Positions 35,784-44,573 are shown, numbered from the stretch's first letter. The stretch is 60,766 nucleotides of DNA from Bacillota bacterium (GCA_023441625.1 JAEZOA010000050.1:1-60766), one strand, 5' to 3'. The notes: generated from the sequence alone by a model not told the origin. A program made the numbers and translations.

Positions 35784-36155
35784 TTAAGCTATTGACACCA
35801 TAACTTCACCTGCAGATACTGATTTACCAGCTTCAACGTTTAAAATAGTAACCTTTCCGTCAGATGGTGAAACAATCTCATTCTCCATTTTCATCGCTTC
35901 TAGTATTAATAATACTTGACCTTTTTTAACTGTATCCCCAGCAGCAACATTAACTTTTAGAACAGTTCCTGGCATTGGTGCAGCAACATCTCCAGTATTG
36001 TTCGACTTTGGCTGTGATTTAATAATAGTATTAGATGTGGTTTGTTTTGTAATTGTTTTTGAAGGTGCTGGAGCTACCTTTTGGTTTACTGCACCTACTT
36101 CTTCAACCTCAACTTCATATGGATTTCCATTAACCTTAATAATATATTTACTCAT
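35784..36155 (-). CDS. Biotin carrier protein of the transcarboxylase complex
   Basis: A 123-residue carrier. Residues 1-25 form a short beta domain, 26-55 a flexible Pro/Ala/Thr/Ser/Lys linker, and 56-123 the biotinyl domain with EAMKMENEI, the biotin lysine being Lys89. It ferries the carboxyl group between the two carboxyltransferases on either side. A perfect TAAGGAGG precedes ATG 36155. It lies 73 bases before the 34148-35710 gene. Confidence 0.92.
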   Translation of the reverse strand: MSKYIIKVNGNPYEVEVEEVGAVNQKVAPAPSKTITKQTTSNTIIKSQPKSNNTGDVAAPMPGTVLKVNVAAGDTVKKGQVLLILEAMKMENEIVSPSDGKVTILNVEAGKSVSAGEVMVSIA

Positions 36156-36268
36156 ATTAATCCTCCTTAAGCCTTACGGCAATACATTTGCCTTGATTGC
36201 ATTATTAATTTATTCACTTATATAAATATACTTACAAGTAAAACAAACTGCATTAGCACTTAATATTT

Positions 36269-37819
36269 CTATAGCGGAATATTTCCATGCTTTTTAGCTG
36301 GTCTGTTTTCCCTTTTTGTATTTAACATTTCTAGAGCTAAAATTATTCTTGCTCTTGTTTGTGATGGTTCTATTACATCATCAACATAGCCTCTAGCAGC
36401 TGCCACATATGGATTCGAGAACTTATCTCTATATTCTTCAATCTTTTCTTTTCTAGTCTGTGTTGGATCTTCAGCTGCAGTTATTTCTTTCTTAAAGATG
36501 ATATTTGCTGCGCCATCAGGTCCCATAACTGCAATTTCAGCAGAAGGCCATGCAAATACCATATCAGCCCCAATGGTTTTGCTGTTCATTGCAATGTATG
36601 CTCCGCCATAGGCTTTTCTTAGAATCACATTTACCTTTGGAACAGTTGCCTCCGAAAATGCGTATAAAAGCTTTGCTCCATGTCTAATTATACCATTATG
36701 CTCTTGTGCCACTCCTGGAAGAAAAGCAGGGACATCTGTCAATGAAACTAACGGAATATTGAAGGCATCACAGAAACGAACAAAACGAGCTGCCTTATCA
36801 GCTGCATTCATATCAAGGGATCCAGCCATAACCTTTGGCTGATTTGCAACAATACCTACTGTTTTCCCATTTAATCTACCAAAGCCAATTATAATATTCT
36901 GAGCAAAGCAGCTCTGAATCTCAAAGAAATCACCCTCGTCAACAATATTCCCTATTACCTCATACATATCATACGCTCTATTTGATTCTTCAGGAATAAT
37001 CTCATTTAGACTCTCGATAATTCTGTCTGCACTATCTGTCACTCCAAAATACATAGTATCTGAAACATTATTATCAGGAATAAAGCTAAGTAATCTTTTT
37101 ATATCTTCAATACATTCCTGCTCACTTGAAGACTTAAAGTGTGCAACACCGCTAACAGCAGTGTGTACATCAGCACCACCAAGTGTTTCAGCAGTAACAT
37201 CCTCTCCTGTAACTGATTTAATTACCTGAGGACCTGTTATAAACATCTGGCTAGTATTTTCAACCATAAATATAAAGTCTGTAATTGCTGGAGAATAAAC
37301 AGCCCCACCTGCGCAAGGCCCCATTATTACTGAGATTTGCGGAATAACACCAGACGCAAGAGTATTTCTGTAAAATATATCGCCATATCCAGAGAGTGCA
37401 TCTAAGCCCTCTTCTATACGTGCTCCACCAGAATCGTTTATTGATAAGAAGGGTGCACCCATCTTAACAGCCATATCCATTACTTTTGTAATTTTTTTAG
37501 CATGCATTTCACCAAGTGAACCACCTATAACTGTAAAGTCCTGTGATGCAACAAATACTTTTCTGCCATTAACTGTTCCGTAGCCTGTAACTACTCCATC
37601 ACCAGCAAGCTTCTTCTTTTGCATACCAAAGTCAAAACATCTTGATTCAATGAAAGCATCTACCTCTACAAAACTATTTTCATCAAATAAAAGGTCAATT
37701 CTCTCTCTGGCTGTTAGTTTACCCTGTTCATGTCTTTTTTCAATTTTATCTGCACCACCGCCTAGTGCTATGGAATCTTTTAGTCTTTTCAAATTTTCTA
37801 TTTTTTCAATTTGTGACAT
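36269..37819 (-). CDS. mmdA: Acyl-CoA carboxyltransferase subunit (methylmalonyl-CoA type, 12S-like)
   Basis: A 516-residue crotonase-fold carboxyltransferase with the two halves typical of propionyl/methylmalonyl-CoA enzymes. Seen: ENLKRLKDSIALGGGADKIEKRHEQGKLTARERI, GPCAGGAVYSPAITDF, DVPAFLPGVAQEH, and RKAYGGAYIAMNSK. It begins the operon, behind a perfect consensus promoter. With the biotin carrier and pyruvate-type subunit it would shuttle a carboxyl between methylmalonyl-CoA and pyruvate, as in propionate-forming transcarboxylases, or act in oxaloacetate decarboxylation. ATG 37819 has AGAGGTGA upstream. Confidence 0.9.
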   Translation of the reverse strand: MSQIEKIENLKRLKDSIALGGGADKIEKRHEQGKLTARERIDLLFDENSFVEVDAFIESRCFDFGMQKKKLAGDGVVTGYGTVNGRKVFVASQDFTVIGGSLGEMHAKKITKVMDMAVKMGAPFLSINDSGGARIEEGLDALSGYGDIFYRNTLASGVIPQISVIMGPCAGGAVYSPAITDFIFMVENTSQMFITGPQVIKSVTGEDVTAETLGGADVHTAVSGVAHFKSSSEQECIEDIKRLLSFIPDNNVSDTMYFGVTDSADRIIESLNEIIPEESNRAYDMYEVIGNIVDEGDFFEIQSCFAQNIIIGFGRLNGKTVGIVANQPKVMAGSLDMNAADKAARFVRFCDAFNIPLVSLTDVPAFLPGVAQEHNGIIRHGAKLLYAFSEATVPKVNVILRKAYGGAYIAMNSKTIGADMVFAWPSAEIAVMGPDGAANIIFKKEITAAEDPTQTRKEKIEEYRDKFSNPYVAAARGYVDDVIEPSQTRARIILALEMLNTKRENRPAKKHGNIPL

Positions 37820-37863
37820 AACAATCACCTCTTTAAGAATATTATGTTTAATTATTATTAGTT

Positions 37864-37882
37864 ATTATTACCTAGTAATAAT
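37864..37882. promoter_or_regulatory. Palindromic operator at the transcarboxylase start site
   Basis: ATTATTAC-CTA-GTAATAAT, perfect 8-bp arms, right where transcription should begin below the consensus promoter. A second palindrome, TATGATATCATA (37895-37906), lies between the -35 and -10. The regulator is unknown. Confidence 0.55.
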
Positions 37883-37885
37883 TAA

Positions 37886-37914
37886 ATTATATATTATGAT
37901 ATCATATGTGTCAA
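37886..37914 (-). promoter_or_regulatory. Perfect consensus promoter of the transcarboxylase operon
   Basis: TTGACA (37914-37909), 17 bases, TATAAT (37891-37886) on the minus strand, an exact sigma-A consensus with optimal spacing. Strong expression is expected unless repressed. Confidence 0.85.
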
Positions 37915-38040
37915 GGTACTAAGGTTGTCTTTATTATTTTGAAAAAGCATATATACTTTATGTAATTGCTAACAAACTTATATTTATACCCACTTAAATA
38001 CACCAAGAAAAACGAATAATATAGCAAGGAGTGACTATAG

Positions 38041-38115
38041 TTGACTATTTTACATATATTTAATAAACTACAACGAAATTCAGATACTCTTGCAGATATA
38101 ATCAAAAGTCGATAA
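38041..38115 (+). CDS. Possible 24-residue small protein
   Basis: A TTG start with AAGGAGTGA about nine bases upstream opens a short frame: LTILHIFNKLQRNSDTLADI then IKSR-stop. No homology is recognised. Its only support is the ribosome site and the amphipathic composition. It lies in the otherwise empty 492-base gap 37820-38311 between divergent genes. Confidence 0.25.
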   Translation: MTILHIFNKLQRNSDTLADIIKSR

Positions 38116-38311
38116 TTAATCTAGCCTTAATTATTACATTTATTAAGTTTTTGTTTCTTTCATATATTACTTGTATTAAGTTTTAGTTTCCTCCCCCTAA
38201 TTTAACATTTTTTTCGAATTATATAATATAAACTAATATTAATTGAAAGAAATACTAATATTAGTAAATCTAAAATTTTTAAGCTAAAAGCGAAAGGAGT
38301 AGTTTATTATC

Positions 38312-39418
38312 ATGAATAAAAAATTTAAAAAAGTAACATCAATAGCTTTAGTAGCAGTTTTGGTATTCCTGCTTACATCAGTTACATATGCTGGTAATAC
38401 AAAGAAACATAATAATAACAATGATAAAAACAAAAATGGAATTGAAGACAATTGGGAAATCAAGTATAAGCTAAAGGGCGTGAAAATTGAAACTAAAGAT
38501 AATGACAAAGATGGTTTAACTAATGCTGTTGAGTACAAGCTTAATCTTAATCCTACTAAAAAAGATACTGATAATGATAAAATTAATGATGGTGATGAGG
38601 ACTTCGACAATGACGCATTAACTAATATTCAAGAAGTCAGCCTAGGTACTGACCCTTCCATAGCAGATACAGATAAAGATGGTATTAAAGATGGTGACGA
38701 AGATTTTGATAAAGATGGAGTAACAAATTCACAGGAGTATAAATTAGGTAGTGATCCAAAAAAATCGCATTCTGCTAATAATAATAATAATAATAATAAG
38801 GGTGTTAAAGATGGTGACCGAGACCTCGATAATGACGGTTTAACTAATGTTCAAGAGTACAAGTTAGGTTACGATCCTGCCAAAGCTGACACAAACTCAA
38901 ATGGTATTACAGATGGCAATGAAGACCTTGATAATGATGGTTTAACAAATGTACAAGAATACAAGCTAGGCTATAATCCTGCTATTGTAGATTCAAATTC
39001 TAATGGAATCAGTGATGCAAATGAAGACTATGATAAAGACGGTGTGACTAATGTTCAAGAATATAAACTAGGAACTGACCCCATGAAATATAACTCAAAT
39101 AACCAGAATAATATAAACGATGGTAATAAAGATCTTGATAAAGATGGTTTAACAAATGCCCAAGAACTAAAACTTGGCTATGACCCTGCTAAGGCTGATT
39201 CAAATAGTAATGGAATTATTGATGGAAATGAGGACCTTGATCAGGATGGACTGAATAATGCTCTTGAATTCAAGATGAGCTATGATCCTGCTAAAGCTGA
39301 TTCAAATAAAAATGGTATCAAGGATTCGGATGAAGACTATGATAACGATGGATTAACTAATGCACAAGAGCTAAAGTTAGGCTATAATCCAATGAACGCA
39401 TACTCTGACTTAAAGTAA
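38312..39418 (+). CDS. Secreted thrombospondin-type-3/EF-hand-like calcium-binding repeat protein
   Basis: A 368-residue exported protein. The signal peptide covers about 1-27 (KKFKKVTSIALVAVLVFLLT, ending near TYAG). Nine tandem repeats follow, each near DLDNDGLTNVQEYKLGYDP preceded by DSNSNGIxDGNED, the acidic D-x-D-x-D-G pattern of calcium-binding TSP3 or dockerin-like loops. A poly-Asn stretch encoded by seven AAT codons (38777-38797) splits the array. No other domain is present. Calcium binding is a strong inference; a structural or surface role is plausible. Confidence 0.88.
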   Translation: MNKKFKKVTSIALVAVLVFLLTSVTYAGNTKKHNNNNDKNKNGIEDNWEIKYKLKGVKIETKDNDKDGLTNAVEYKLNLNPTKKDTDNDKINDGDEDFDNDALTNIQEVSLGTDPSIADTDKDGIKDGDEDFDKDGVTNSQEYKLGSDPKKSHSANNNNNNNKGVKDGDRDLDNDGLTNVQEYKLGYDPAKADTNSNGITDGNEDLDNDGLTNVQEYKLGYNPAIVDSNSNGISDANEDYDKDGVTNVQEYKLGTDPMKYNSNNQNNINDGNKDLDKDGLTNAQELKLGYDPAKADSNSNGIIDGNEDLDQDGLNNALEFKMSYDPAKADSNKNGIKDSDEDYDNDGLTNAQELKLGYNPMNAYSDLK

Positions 39419-39476
39419 CAACACCAATATTTAAACTAATGCAATTCTTTAATAAATTTTATTTTGTTGTAAATAC

Positions 39477-39522
39477 AAAAGAGGCTATAATCAGATAAAA
39501 TTCTGACTTATAACCTCTTTTT
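39477..39522 (+). terminator. Terminator of the TSP3-like gene
   Basis: AAAAGAGG (39477-39484), with TATAA/TTATA and TCAG/CTGA inside, pairs with CCTCTTTTT (39514-39522). Confidence 0.8.
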
Positions 39523-39610
39523 ATCCATATATTACTAAAATAATTGTTCTTCTTCTGAGCTACCTATGATATAATCATCAAGTAACTATTTTCATTAAGG
39601 AGAGATAATC

Positions 39611-40168
39611 ATGGATAATCAAAATAATCAGGATAATGGACCTGAAAGTACAATATCAAATAACCCAGTACAAAATAATCAAAACCCAAGCTTTCAACAG
39701 CCAAGCAATCACAACGAGAGCTACCAAAACCCAAATTATCAAAATTTAAGCAATCAGAATCTAAGCAGTACATATCCTAACAATCAAGATGCTAACTACC
39801 AAAACCTTAACCAGCAAAGTTCTTATCTTTTGAACTCAATAATTGATAGCCTTTCAGGCTGGATGAAATTTATGGGTATAATAACTATAATATCAGGGTC
39901 TCTTACTTGCTTAGGTATTATAACTGCTGCAATAGGTGTTCCTATGATATTTGCTGGAATAGCTCTTACAAAAGGTTCTACTAGCATTAAGTCATATAAG
40001 CAATTTAATAATCAAGTAATTCTTAATGATGTATTTTCAAATTTAAATAAATACTTTAAAATTAAAGGGATACTTGCAATTGTTATTATTTCAATATATA
40101 TTGTTTATTTTTTATTTTTAATAATTGTTTTTGCTCTTTCATTCTCTACCGGGTACCCTTATTATTAA
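39611..40168 (+). CDS. DUF5362-type membrane protein with Asn/Gln-rich N-terminus
   Basis: A 185-residue protein. The first about 72 residues are very rich in Asn, Gln, Ser and Tyr (prion-like low complexity, with repeated YQNPNYQNLSNQN-type units). Two or three membrane segments follow (about 90-118 and 152-180) with a loop GSTSIKSYKQFNNQVILNDV, matching DUF5362. Function unknown. Its last 30 bases overlap the end of the convergent rluB gene. Confidence 0.8.
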   Translation: MDNQNNQDNGPESTISNNPVQNNQNPSFQQPSNHNESYQNPNYQNLSNQNLSSTYPNNQDANYQNLNQQSSYLLNSIIDSLSGWMKFMGIITIISGSLTCLGIITAAIGVPMIFAGIALTKGSTSIKSYKQFNNQVILNDVFSNLNKYFKIKGILAIVIISIYIVYFLFLIIVFALSFSTGYPYY

Positions 40169-40867
40169 GCTATTTATTTCTGTATTTGTTAGCTTTCTCC
40201 ATTTTCCTTCAGGTAAATCACCTAGCGCTATAGGTCCTATCGATATTCTTCTCAAAGTAAGAACGTTATGACCTATTGCAGCACACATTTTTCTCACCTG
40301 TCTATTTTTACCCTCATGAATTGTTACATTAACTAATGCATTATTTTTAATAATTTCTTTAATAATTATTTTTGAAGGTGAAGTAATGTAGTCTTCAACT
40401 TCCAGACCACTTTCAAACCTTTTAAGCTCTTCCTTTGATGGAATCCCAGAAATCAAAGCCTCATAGACCTTATCAATCTGATGTTTGGGGTGTGTCAGTT
40501 CAAATGTAAAATCTCCATCATTTGTTAATAGTATTAGTCCTGAGGTATCATAATCAAGCCTTCCAACTGGGTATAACCGCGCATTTATATCCTTTACAAG
40601 ATTTAATACTGTTTGCCTCCCAAATTGGTCCTTTACAGTTGAAACATAGCCAATAGGCTTGTTAAGCATTATGTAGGTTTTTTCTTCTTCCTTTTTAATA
40701 GGGCTTCCATCTACTGTTATCCTATCAGCATCAGTTACTTTGACACCCATATCTCTAATGGTTTCTCCATTAACTGTTACTCTACCCTGCTTTATATATT
40801 CCTCAGCAGCTCTTCTTGATGCAATCCCAGCATGAGCTAAAAATTTCTGTAATCTCATTTCTTCCAT
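40139..40867 (-). CDS. rluB: 23S rRNA pseudouridine synthase, RluB/RsuA family
   Basis: Converts specific uridines of ribosomal RNA to pseudouridine. It is 242 residues: N-terminal S4 RNA-binding domain (RLQKFLAHAGIASRRAAEEYIKQGRVTVNG), then the catalytic domain with YPVGRLDYDTSGLILLTNDGDF, where the aspartate in GRLDYDTSG is catalytic, and the NRQVRKMCAAIGHNVLTLRR motif. It is usually found near scpB, as here. Whether it is RluB or another RsuA-type enzyme is not fixed. Confidence 0.9.
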   Translation of the reverse strand: MEEMRLQKFLAHAGIASRRAAEEYIKQGRVTVNGETIRDMGVKVTDADRITVDGSPIKKEEEKTYIMLNKPIGYVSTVKDQFGRQTVLNLVKDINARLYPVGRLDYDTSGLILLTNDGDFTFELTHPKHQIDKVYEALISGIPSKEELKRFESGLEVEDYITSPSKIIIKEIIKNNALVNVTIHEGKNRQVRKMCAAIGHNVLTLRRISIGPIALGDLPEGKWRKLTNTEINSLIIRVPGRE

Positions 40868-40902
40868 TTTTGATTTCCCCTGTTTTTGATGATTTCACAA
40901 GT

Positions 40903-40931
40903 ATTCTATAATTACATACAAGAGGAGTCAA
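40903..40931 (-). promoter_or_regulatory. Promoter for rluB
   Basis: Minus-strand TTGACT (40931-40926), 17 bases, TAGAAT (40908-40903), about 36 bases before the start codon. Confidence 0.6.
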
Positions 40932-41121
40932 CTATAGTTTTTGAATAAATTTAAAAGGGTTGCCGTAAAAAAATATCGGATACAACATAATTTGAAGATT
41001 ATGTTTAAATAGTACTTTCGTACAAACTTATATCAATTGATTGCTCCTAAAGAAAACTTAGCTTGTGCCAGGCCTATAGACGCTGGTAGAAGCTTAGTTG
41101 CACTTATACTTGACAAAGTGC

Positions 41122-41173
41122 AAAGTAATTGCTGAAATAGTATTGGTTCACCTACAATTTCAGCAATTACTTT
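41122..41173. repeat. 17-bp perfect hairpin in the rluB–ytfJ gap
   Basis: AAAGTAATTGCTGAAAT (41122-41138) pairs exactly with 41157-41173, loop 18 bases. The 403-base gap (40868-41270) has no clear gene, though one minus-strand frame is open for about 75 codons after the ytfJ stop without a start codon. Confidence 0.6.
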
Positions 41174-41270
41174 TATCTGAGCTTCCCATTGGTATAAGTT
41201 GTAATCACGTACAATAAAAGCAGTAAGTTTTTTCGTATATTGTAATTAGTTTTTCTACATCCCGATAATT

Positions 41271-41732
41271 TTACATATCCTCTTCTTCGTTGCCATTGTC
41301 TTCTTTTTTCCTTTTAGAACTTTCCTTACTGTTATCCTCTTTTTTCTTTGATGGCTTACAAAACAAATCATTTACCTTTTGAACTACTTCGGGTACCATA
41401 TCTAATATTTTGTCAACTGATGAATTTATATTAACAGGAAGCAACTTAACATTATTTTCCCCGCATACCATAAAGGCTACTGGATTAATTGAAACACCCG
41501 CACCGCTTCCTCCTGCAAAAGGTAATTTACTCTCTCCTTGCTCAGCACCTGCATTTCCTGATGAATAGTCACCCCCACCTGCAGCAAATCCAAAGCAAAC
41601 CTTAGATATTGGTATAATTACTGTTCCATCTGGTGCCTGAACTGCATCTCCAACAATTGTATTTACATCTACCATTTCCTTAATACTTTGCATGGCTGTA
41701 GTCATTAGACCTTCTATTGGATGTTCTGACAT
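41271..41732 (-). CDS. ytfJ: Sporulation protein YtfJ (GerW family)
   Basis: A 153-residue protein of the GerW/YtfJ family, needed in Bacillus for normal spore germination and made in the forespore. It has the typical core: HPIEGLMTTAMQSIKEMVDVNTIVGDAVQAPDGTVIIPISKVCFGFAAGGGDY, a glycine-rich loop, and GAGVSINPVAFMV. The tail from about residue 128 is a charged lysine/glutamate segment. ATG 41732 has AAGGTGGTG upstream; its first 53 bases overlap the DUF2953 gene, so the two are translated together. Confidence 0.92.
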   Translation of the reverse strand: MSEHPIEGLMTTAMQSIKEMVDVNTIVGDAVQAPDGTVIIPISKVCFGFAAGGGDYSSGNAGAEQGESKLPFAGGSGAGVSINPVAFMVCGENNVKLLPVNINSSVDKILDMVPEVVQKVNDLFCKPSKKKEDNSKESSKRKKEDNGNEEEDM

Positions 41733-42336
41733 CAGCATCACCACCTTTTCTATTTTTTAAGTAATATTTTATTATTTCTCTGCACATAAATATAATGTTT
41801 ACAATTTTTAGGCTAAATATGCAATTAAAATATACTTTCCAGACTTTTTCCTTAAAATCTGTTTCTATTTTAAATTCCCTATTCCTTACATTATACTTAC
41901 TAAAAACAACTGTTTGTATAAGCCCAATAATATTCCATATTAGTCCATATAATATAGCGGTATTGGCTGCATTTCCTGTACCTTCTTTTATAAACAATTT
42001 AAATTCATTAATAATTAGACTCTTTTCAAATAATTTTAAAAGAATTTTTAAACTTGATTTTATTTGATTTATATCTCTCTTTTTTCTTATTTTTTTAGCA
42101 TTTTCTTTTTTGCTGATATCTTTCTTTTTTCTAGGGTAAATAATGATTTTTTTTGAAAATACTCCTCCAAAATAGACAGTAATATATGTTGAACAAACCA
42201 GGTTATCCATAATAAATGTAAAACCCAAGGTAAGTCTGTATGTTAAAATAAATAAAATTATAACAATAATTATAAAAGCTAAAACAACGCAAGTTTGTAA
42301 GCCAATATTGCTTATGTTAACCATAAAAATAACCAA
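41680..42336 (-). CDS. DUF2953 domain membrane protein
   Basis: A protein of about 218 residues with one strong N-terminal membrane helix (TCVVLAFIIIVIILFIL), a lysine-rich middle, and the DUF2953 block ending in the segment LIQTVVFSKYN. It sits directly before ytfJ, a pairing conserved in spore formers, so a sporulation role is likely. The start is uncertain: TTG 42336 has AGAGGTGA at good distance, while ATG 42324 and GTG 42348 do not. All lie inside a 15-bp hairpin. Confidence 0.8.
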   Translation of the reverse strand: MVIFMVNISNIGLQTCVVLAFIIIVIILFILTYRLTLGFTFIMDNLVCSTYITVYFGGVFSKKIIIYPRKKKDISKKENAKKIRKKRDINQIKSSLKILLKLFEKSLIINEFKLFIKEGTGNAANTAILYGLIWNIIGLIQTVVFSKYNVRNREFKIETDFKEKVWKVYFNCIFSLKIVNIIFMCREIIKYYLKNRKGGDADVRTSNRRSNDYSHAKY

Positions 42337-42363
42337 GAGTGATATCACCTCTTGGTTATTTTT
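42325..42363 (-). terminator. Terminator-like hairpin over the DUF2953 start
   Basis: AAAAATAACCAAGAG pairs perfectly (15 bp) with CTCTTGGTTATTTTT, ending in a T run, between scpB and the DUF2953 gene. The same bases hold the Shine-Dalgarno and start codon of that gene, so termination and translation signals overlap. Confidence 0.7.
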
Positions 42364-42380
42364 GACACATAATTAATAAT

Positions 42381-42941
42381 TTAAACACTCTCTTCTTCTA
42401 GGAGTTCTTCAATATTTAACTCACTTAAGTCTTGAATATCGAGCATCGGTAAGTCTCTAACAGACTTAAATCCAAAGCATTTCAAAAACTCATCTGTAGT
42501 TTCATATAGTCTTGGTCTTCCAGGTGTGTCAAGCTTTCCCGCCTCTTTTATAAGATTTCTTTCTAGTAGTCTTGTAACAGCACTATCTGAGTTTACTCCT
42601 CGTATTTGTTCAATCTTGGCTCTAGTAATTGGCTGATTATAGGCCACTATTGATAAAACCTCATAGGCAGCTTGAGAGAGAGCTTGTTTCTGTCTTATTT
42701 GATATAGTTTTGATACATACTCAAAATATTCTGGTTTAGAGTACATTTGATATTTTTCATTAATTTCTCTTATTATAATGCCCCTATTTGAGCTATTATA
42801 AGAATCCATCATATTTTTCATTATATTTCTAGCAGTCTTTCTATCTATTTCAAGTATTTCGCATATTTTATCAAGTGATAAGGCGTCACCATATGAAAAG
42901 ATAAGACTTTCAATTATACATTCAATAGAGCTGATTTCCAT
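42381..42941 (-). CDS. scpB: Segregation and condensation protein B
   Basis: Part of the SMC-ScpA-ScpB condensin that compacts and segregates the chromosome. It is 186 residues with two winged-helix domains: SSIECIIESLIFSYGDALSLDKI at the start and QAAYEVLSIVAYNQPITRAKIEQIRGVNSDSAVTRLLERNLI in the second. The segment GRPRLYETTDEFLKCFGFKSVRDLP is typical. It follows scpA by three bases, with AGGAG inside the scpA end. Confidence 0.94.
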   Translation of the reverse strand: MEISSIECIIESLIFSYGDALSLDKICEILEIDRKTARNIMKNMMDSYNSSNRGIIIREINEKYQMYSKPEYFEYVSKLYQIRQKQALSQAAYEVLSIVAYNQPITRAKIEQIRGVNSDSAVTRLLERNLIKEAGKLDTPGRPRLYETTDEFLKCFGFKSVRDLPMLDIQDLSELNIEELLEEESV

Positions 42942-42944
42942 AAA

Positions 42945-43748
42945 CTAAAACTCCTTTATTTCATTATCAATATCTTTATATAAGTCATAGTTATCAATGC
43001 CACTGTCTGAATTGCCAATAACATTTATATCTGAAAACTGTTTATTTTGAACTATTGTTATTCTCTTTAATTTCGCAAGCTCAAGAATTGCCATAAAGCC
43101 TGTAACAACCTCAGTCCTTGACTTTTCCTTTAAGGAAAAAAGCTCTGAGAATTTAAATGAAGCCATGTTTAATAATTTCTTGATTATTTCCCTCATTTTG
43201 CCTTTCAACGACACCTTCTCATGTTCAATAAGCTTGGTTATATTCTTTGCACTAACATTTATTTTTTTCTTATTCCTTGCAAGTATAGCAAGATACTGTT
43301 GCCTAAGAACTTGCGGATCTATTTCCAGAACCTCTTCAACAGCTGGTATATCAAGAGACTCTGGCAATCTAGCAACCGTCATTTCCCACTTCTTTTCCAT
43401 TTCTTTTAGTTGGGCGGTAAATTCCTTGTACCTCTTATACTCTATTAATCTCCTAACCAATTCTTCTCTAGGGTCAAGCTCCTCTTCAATCTTTTCCTTC
43501 TTATTAGGTAACAGCATTTTTGATTTAATATGCAAAAGAGTTGTTGCCATGACCAAGAACTCACTTGCCACCTCTAAATCAAGGCTCTGCATTGTATATA
43601 GATAATCTAAATATTGGTCGGTTATAACATTTATTGGGATATCATAAATATCCACTTGATTTTTTTCAAACAAGTGGAATAGTAAATCGAAGGGACCTTC
43701 AAAATTATCAAGTTTTAAAGTACATGCATTTGTAAGAGAACTTTCCAT
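42945..43748 (-). CDS. scpA: Segregation and condensation protein A
   Basis: The kleisin subunit linking SMC heads. It has 267 residues from ATG 43748 (TAGGTGG upstream). The N-terminal domain reads TLKLDNFEGPFDLLFHLFEKNQVDIYDIPIN, the middle VASEFLVMATTLLHIKSKMLLP, and the C-terminal winged helix VVTGFMAILELAKLKRITIVQ. It is immediately upstream of scpB. A site-2 protease gene begins divergently 192 bases away, as in many clostridia. Confidence 0.94.
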   Translation of the reverse strand: MESSLTNACTLKLDNFEGPFDLLFHLFEKNQVDIYDIPINVITDQYLDYLYTMQSLDLEVASEFLVMATTLLHIKSKMLLPNKKEKIEEELDPREELVRRLIEYKRYKEFTAQLKEMEKKWEMTVARLPESLDIPAVEEVLEIDPQVLRQQYLAILARNKKKINVSAKNITKLIEHEKVSLKGKMREIIKKLLNMASFKFSELFSLKEKSRTEVVTGFMAILELAKLKRITIVQNKQFSDINVIGNSDSGIDNYDLYKDIDNEIKEF

Positions 43749-43940
43749 CAAACTTACCACCTAAATTAGTAATAAACTACAGCTGTGCTATGTCTTCTTT
43801 AGTAGTTTATCATAATAAGGGGAATAATTACAATGAGATATTCAGTATATAGACATTTACAGCAATATCACGTAGAATAAATTATTAAGAAGTTTACAAG
43901 TTTTGATTTTGCATAAATATGTGCTTTAGGAGGGTTCTAC

Positions 43941-44573
43941 ATGTTTGATATAGATATTTTAAATACATTAATGAGAATACCAGGAATATTAATAGGCTTT
44001 GTTTTTCATGAATTTGCCCATGCTTTAATGGCTGATAAGCTAGGAGATTCAACTCCTAGGTCACAAGGAAGAATTTCATTAGACCCAAGAGTTCATATTG
44101 ACATTATAGGTTTCATTATGATTCTTATCTTTAGGTTTGGCTGGGCAAAACCTGTAATGACAAATCCACGAAACTATAAGAAGCCAAGAAGAGATGGCAT
44201 TCTTGTATCATTAGCAGGACCTTTTACCAATTTGCTAATTGCTATAGTATTTATTTTTCTTTATAGAATTCTGAACCTTACAGATGCTTTTTCATCAAAT
44301 ATATCGCTTCAAAATAATGTTGGATTGTTGATTCTTAACACTGCTTATATGAATATATTACTATTTGTACTAAATCTAATACCCTTTCCAGGCTTTGATG
44401 GATATCATGTAATTACAAACCTCTTCAATACATGGAAATATCGAATTTTTAACATATTAGAGCAATACGGTACATTTATATTTATATTTTTAGCCATAAC
44501 CGGTGTGTTATCAAGATTTTTAATGCCGATGGTCAATGCTGTCTACATCTATTTACAGGTTTTAATTGTTTAG
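43941..44573 (+). CDS. Site-2 protease family (M50) membrane metalloprotease
   Basis: An intramembrane zinc protease of 210 residues. The zinc motif HEFAHA lies near residue 24-29 in the first membrane segment, and the second ligand site NLIPFPGFDGYHV near 141-153, where the aspartate completes the metal site. There are about four to five spans and no PDZ domain, so it belongs to the small Rv2869/SpoIVFB-related branch. The substrate is unknown. The gene is divergent from scpA; GGAGGG precedes the ATG. Confidence 0.9.
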   Translation: MFDIDILNTLMRIPGILIGFVFHEFAHALMADKLGDSTPRSQGRISLDPRVHIDIIGFIMILIFRFGWAKPVMTNPRNYKKPRRDGILVSLAGPFTNLLIAIVFIFLYRILNLTDAFSSNISLQNNVGLLILNTAYMNILLFVLNLIPFPGFDGYHVITNLFNTWKYRIFNILEQYGTFIFIFLAITGVLSRFLMPMVNAVYIYLQVLIV

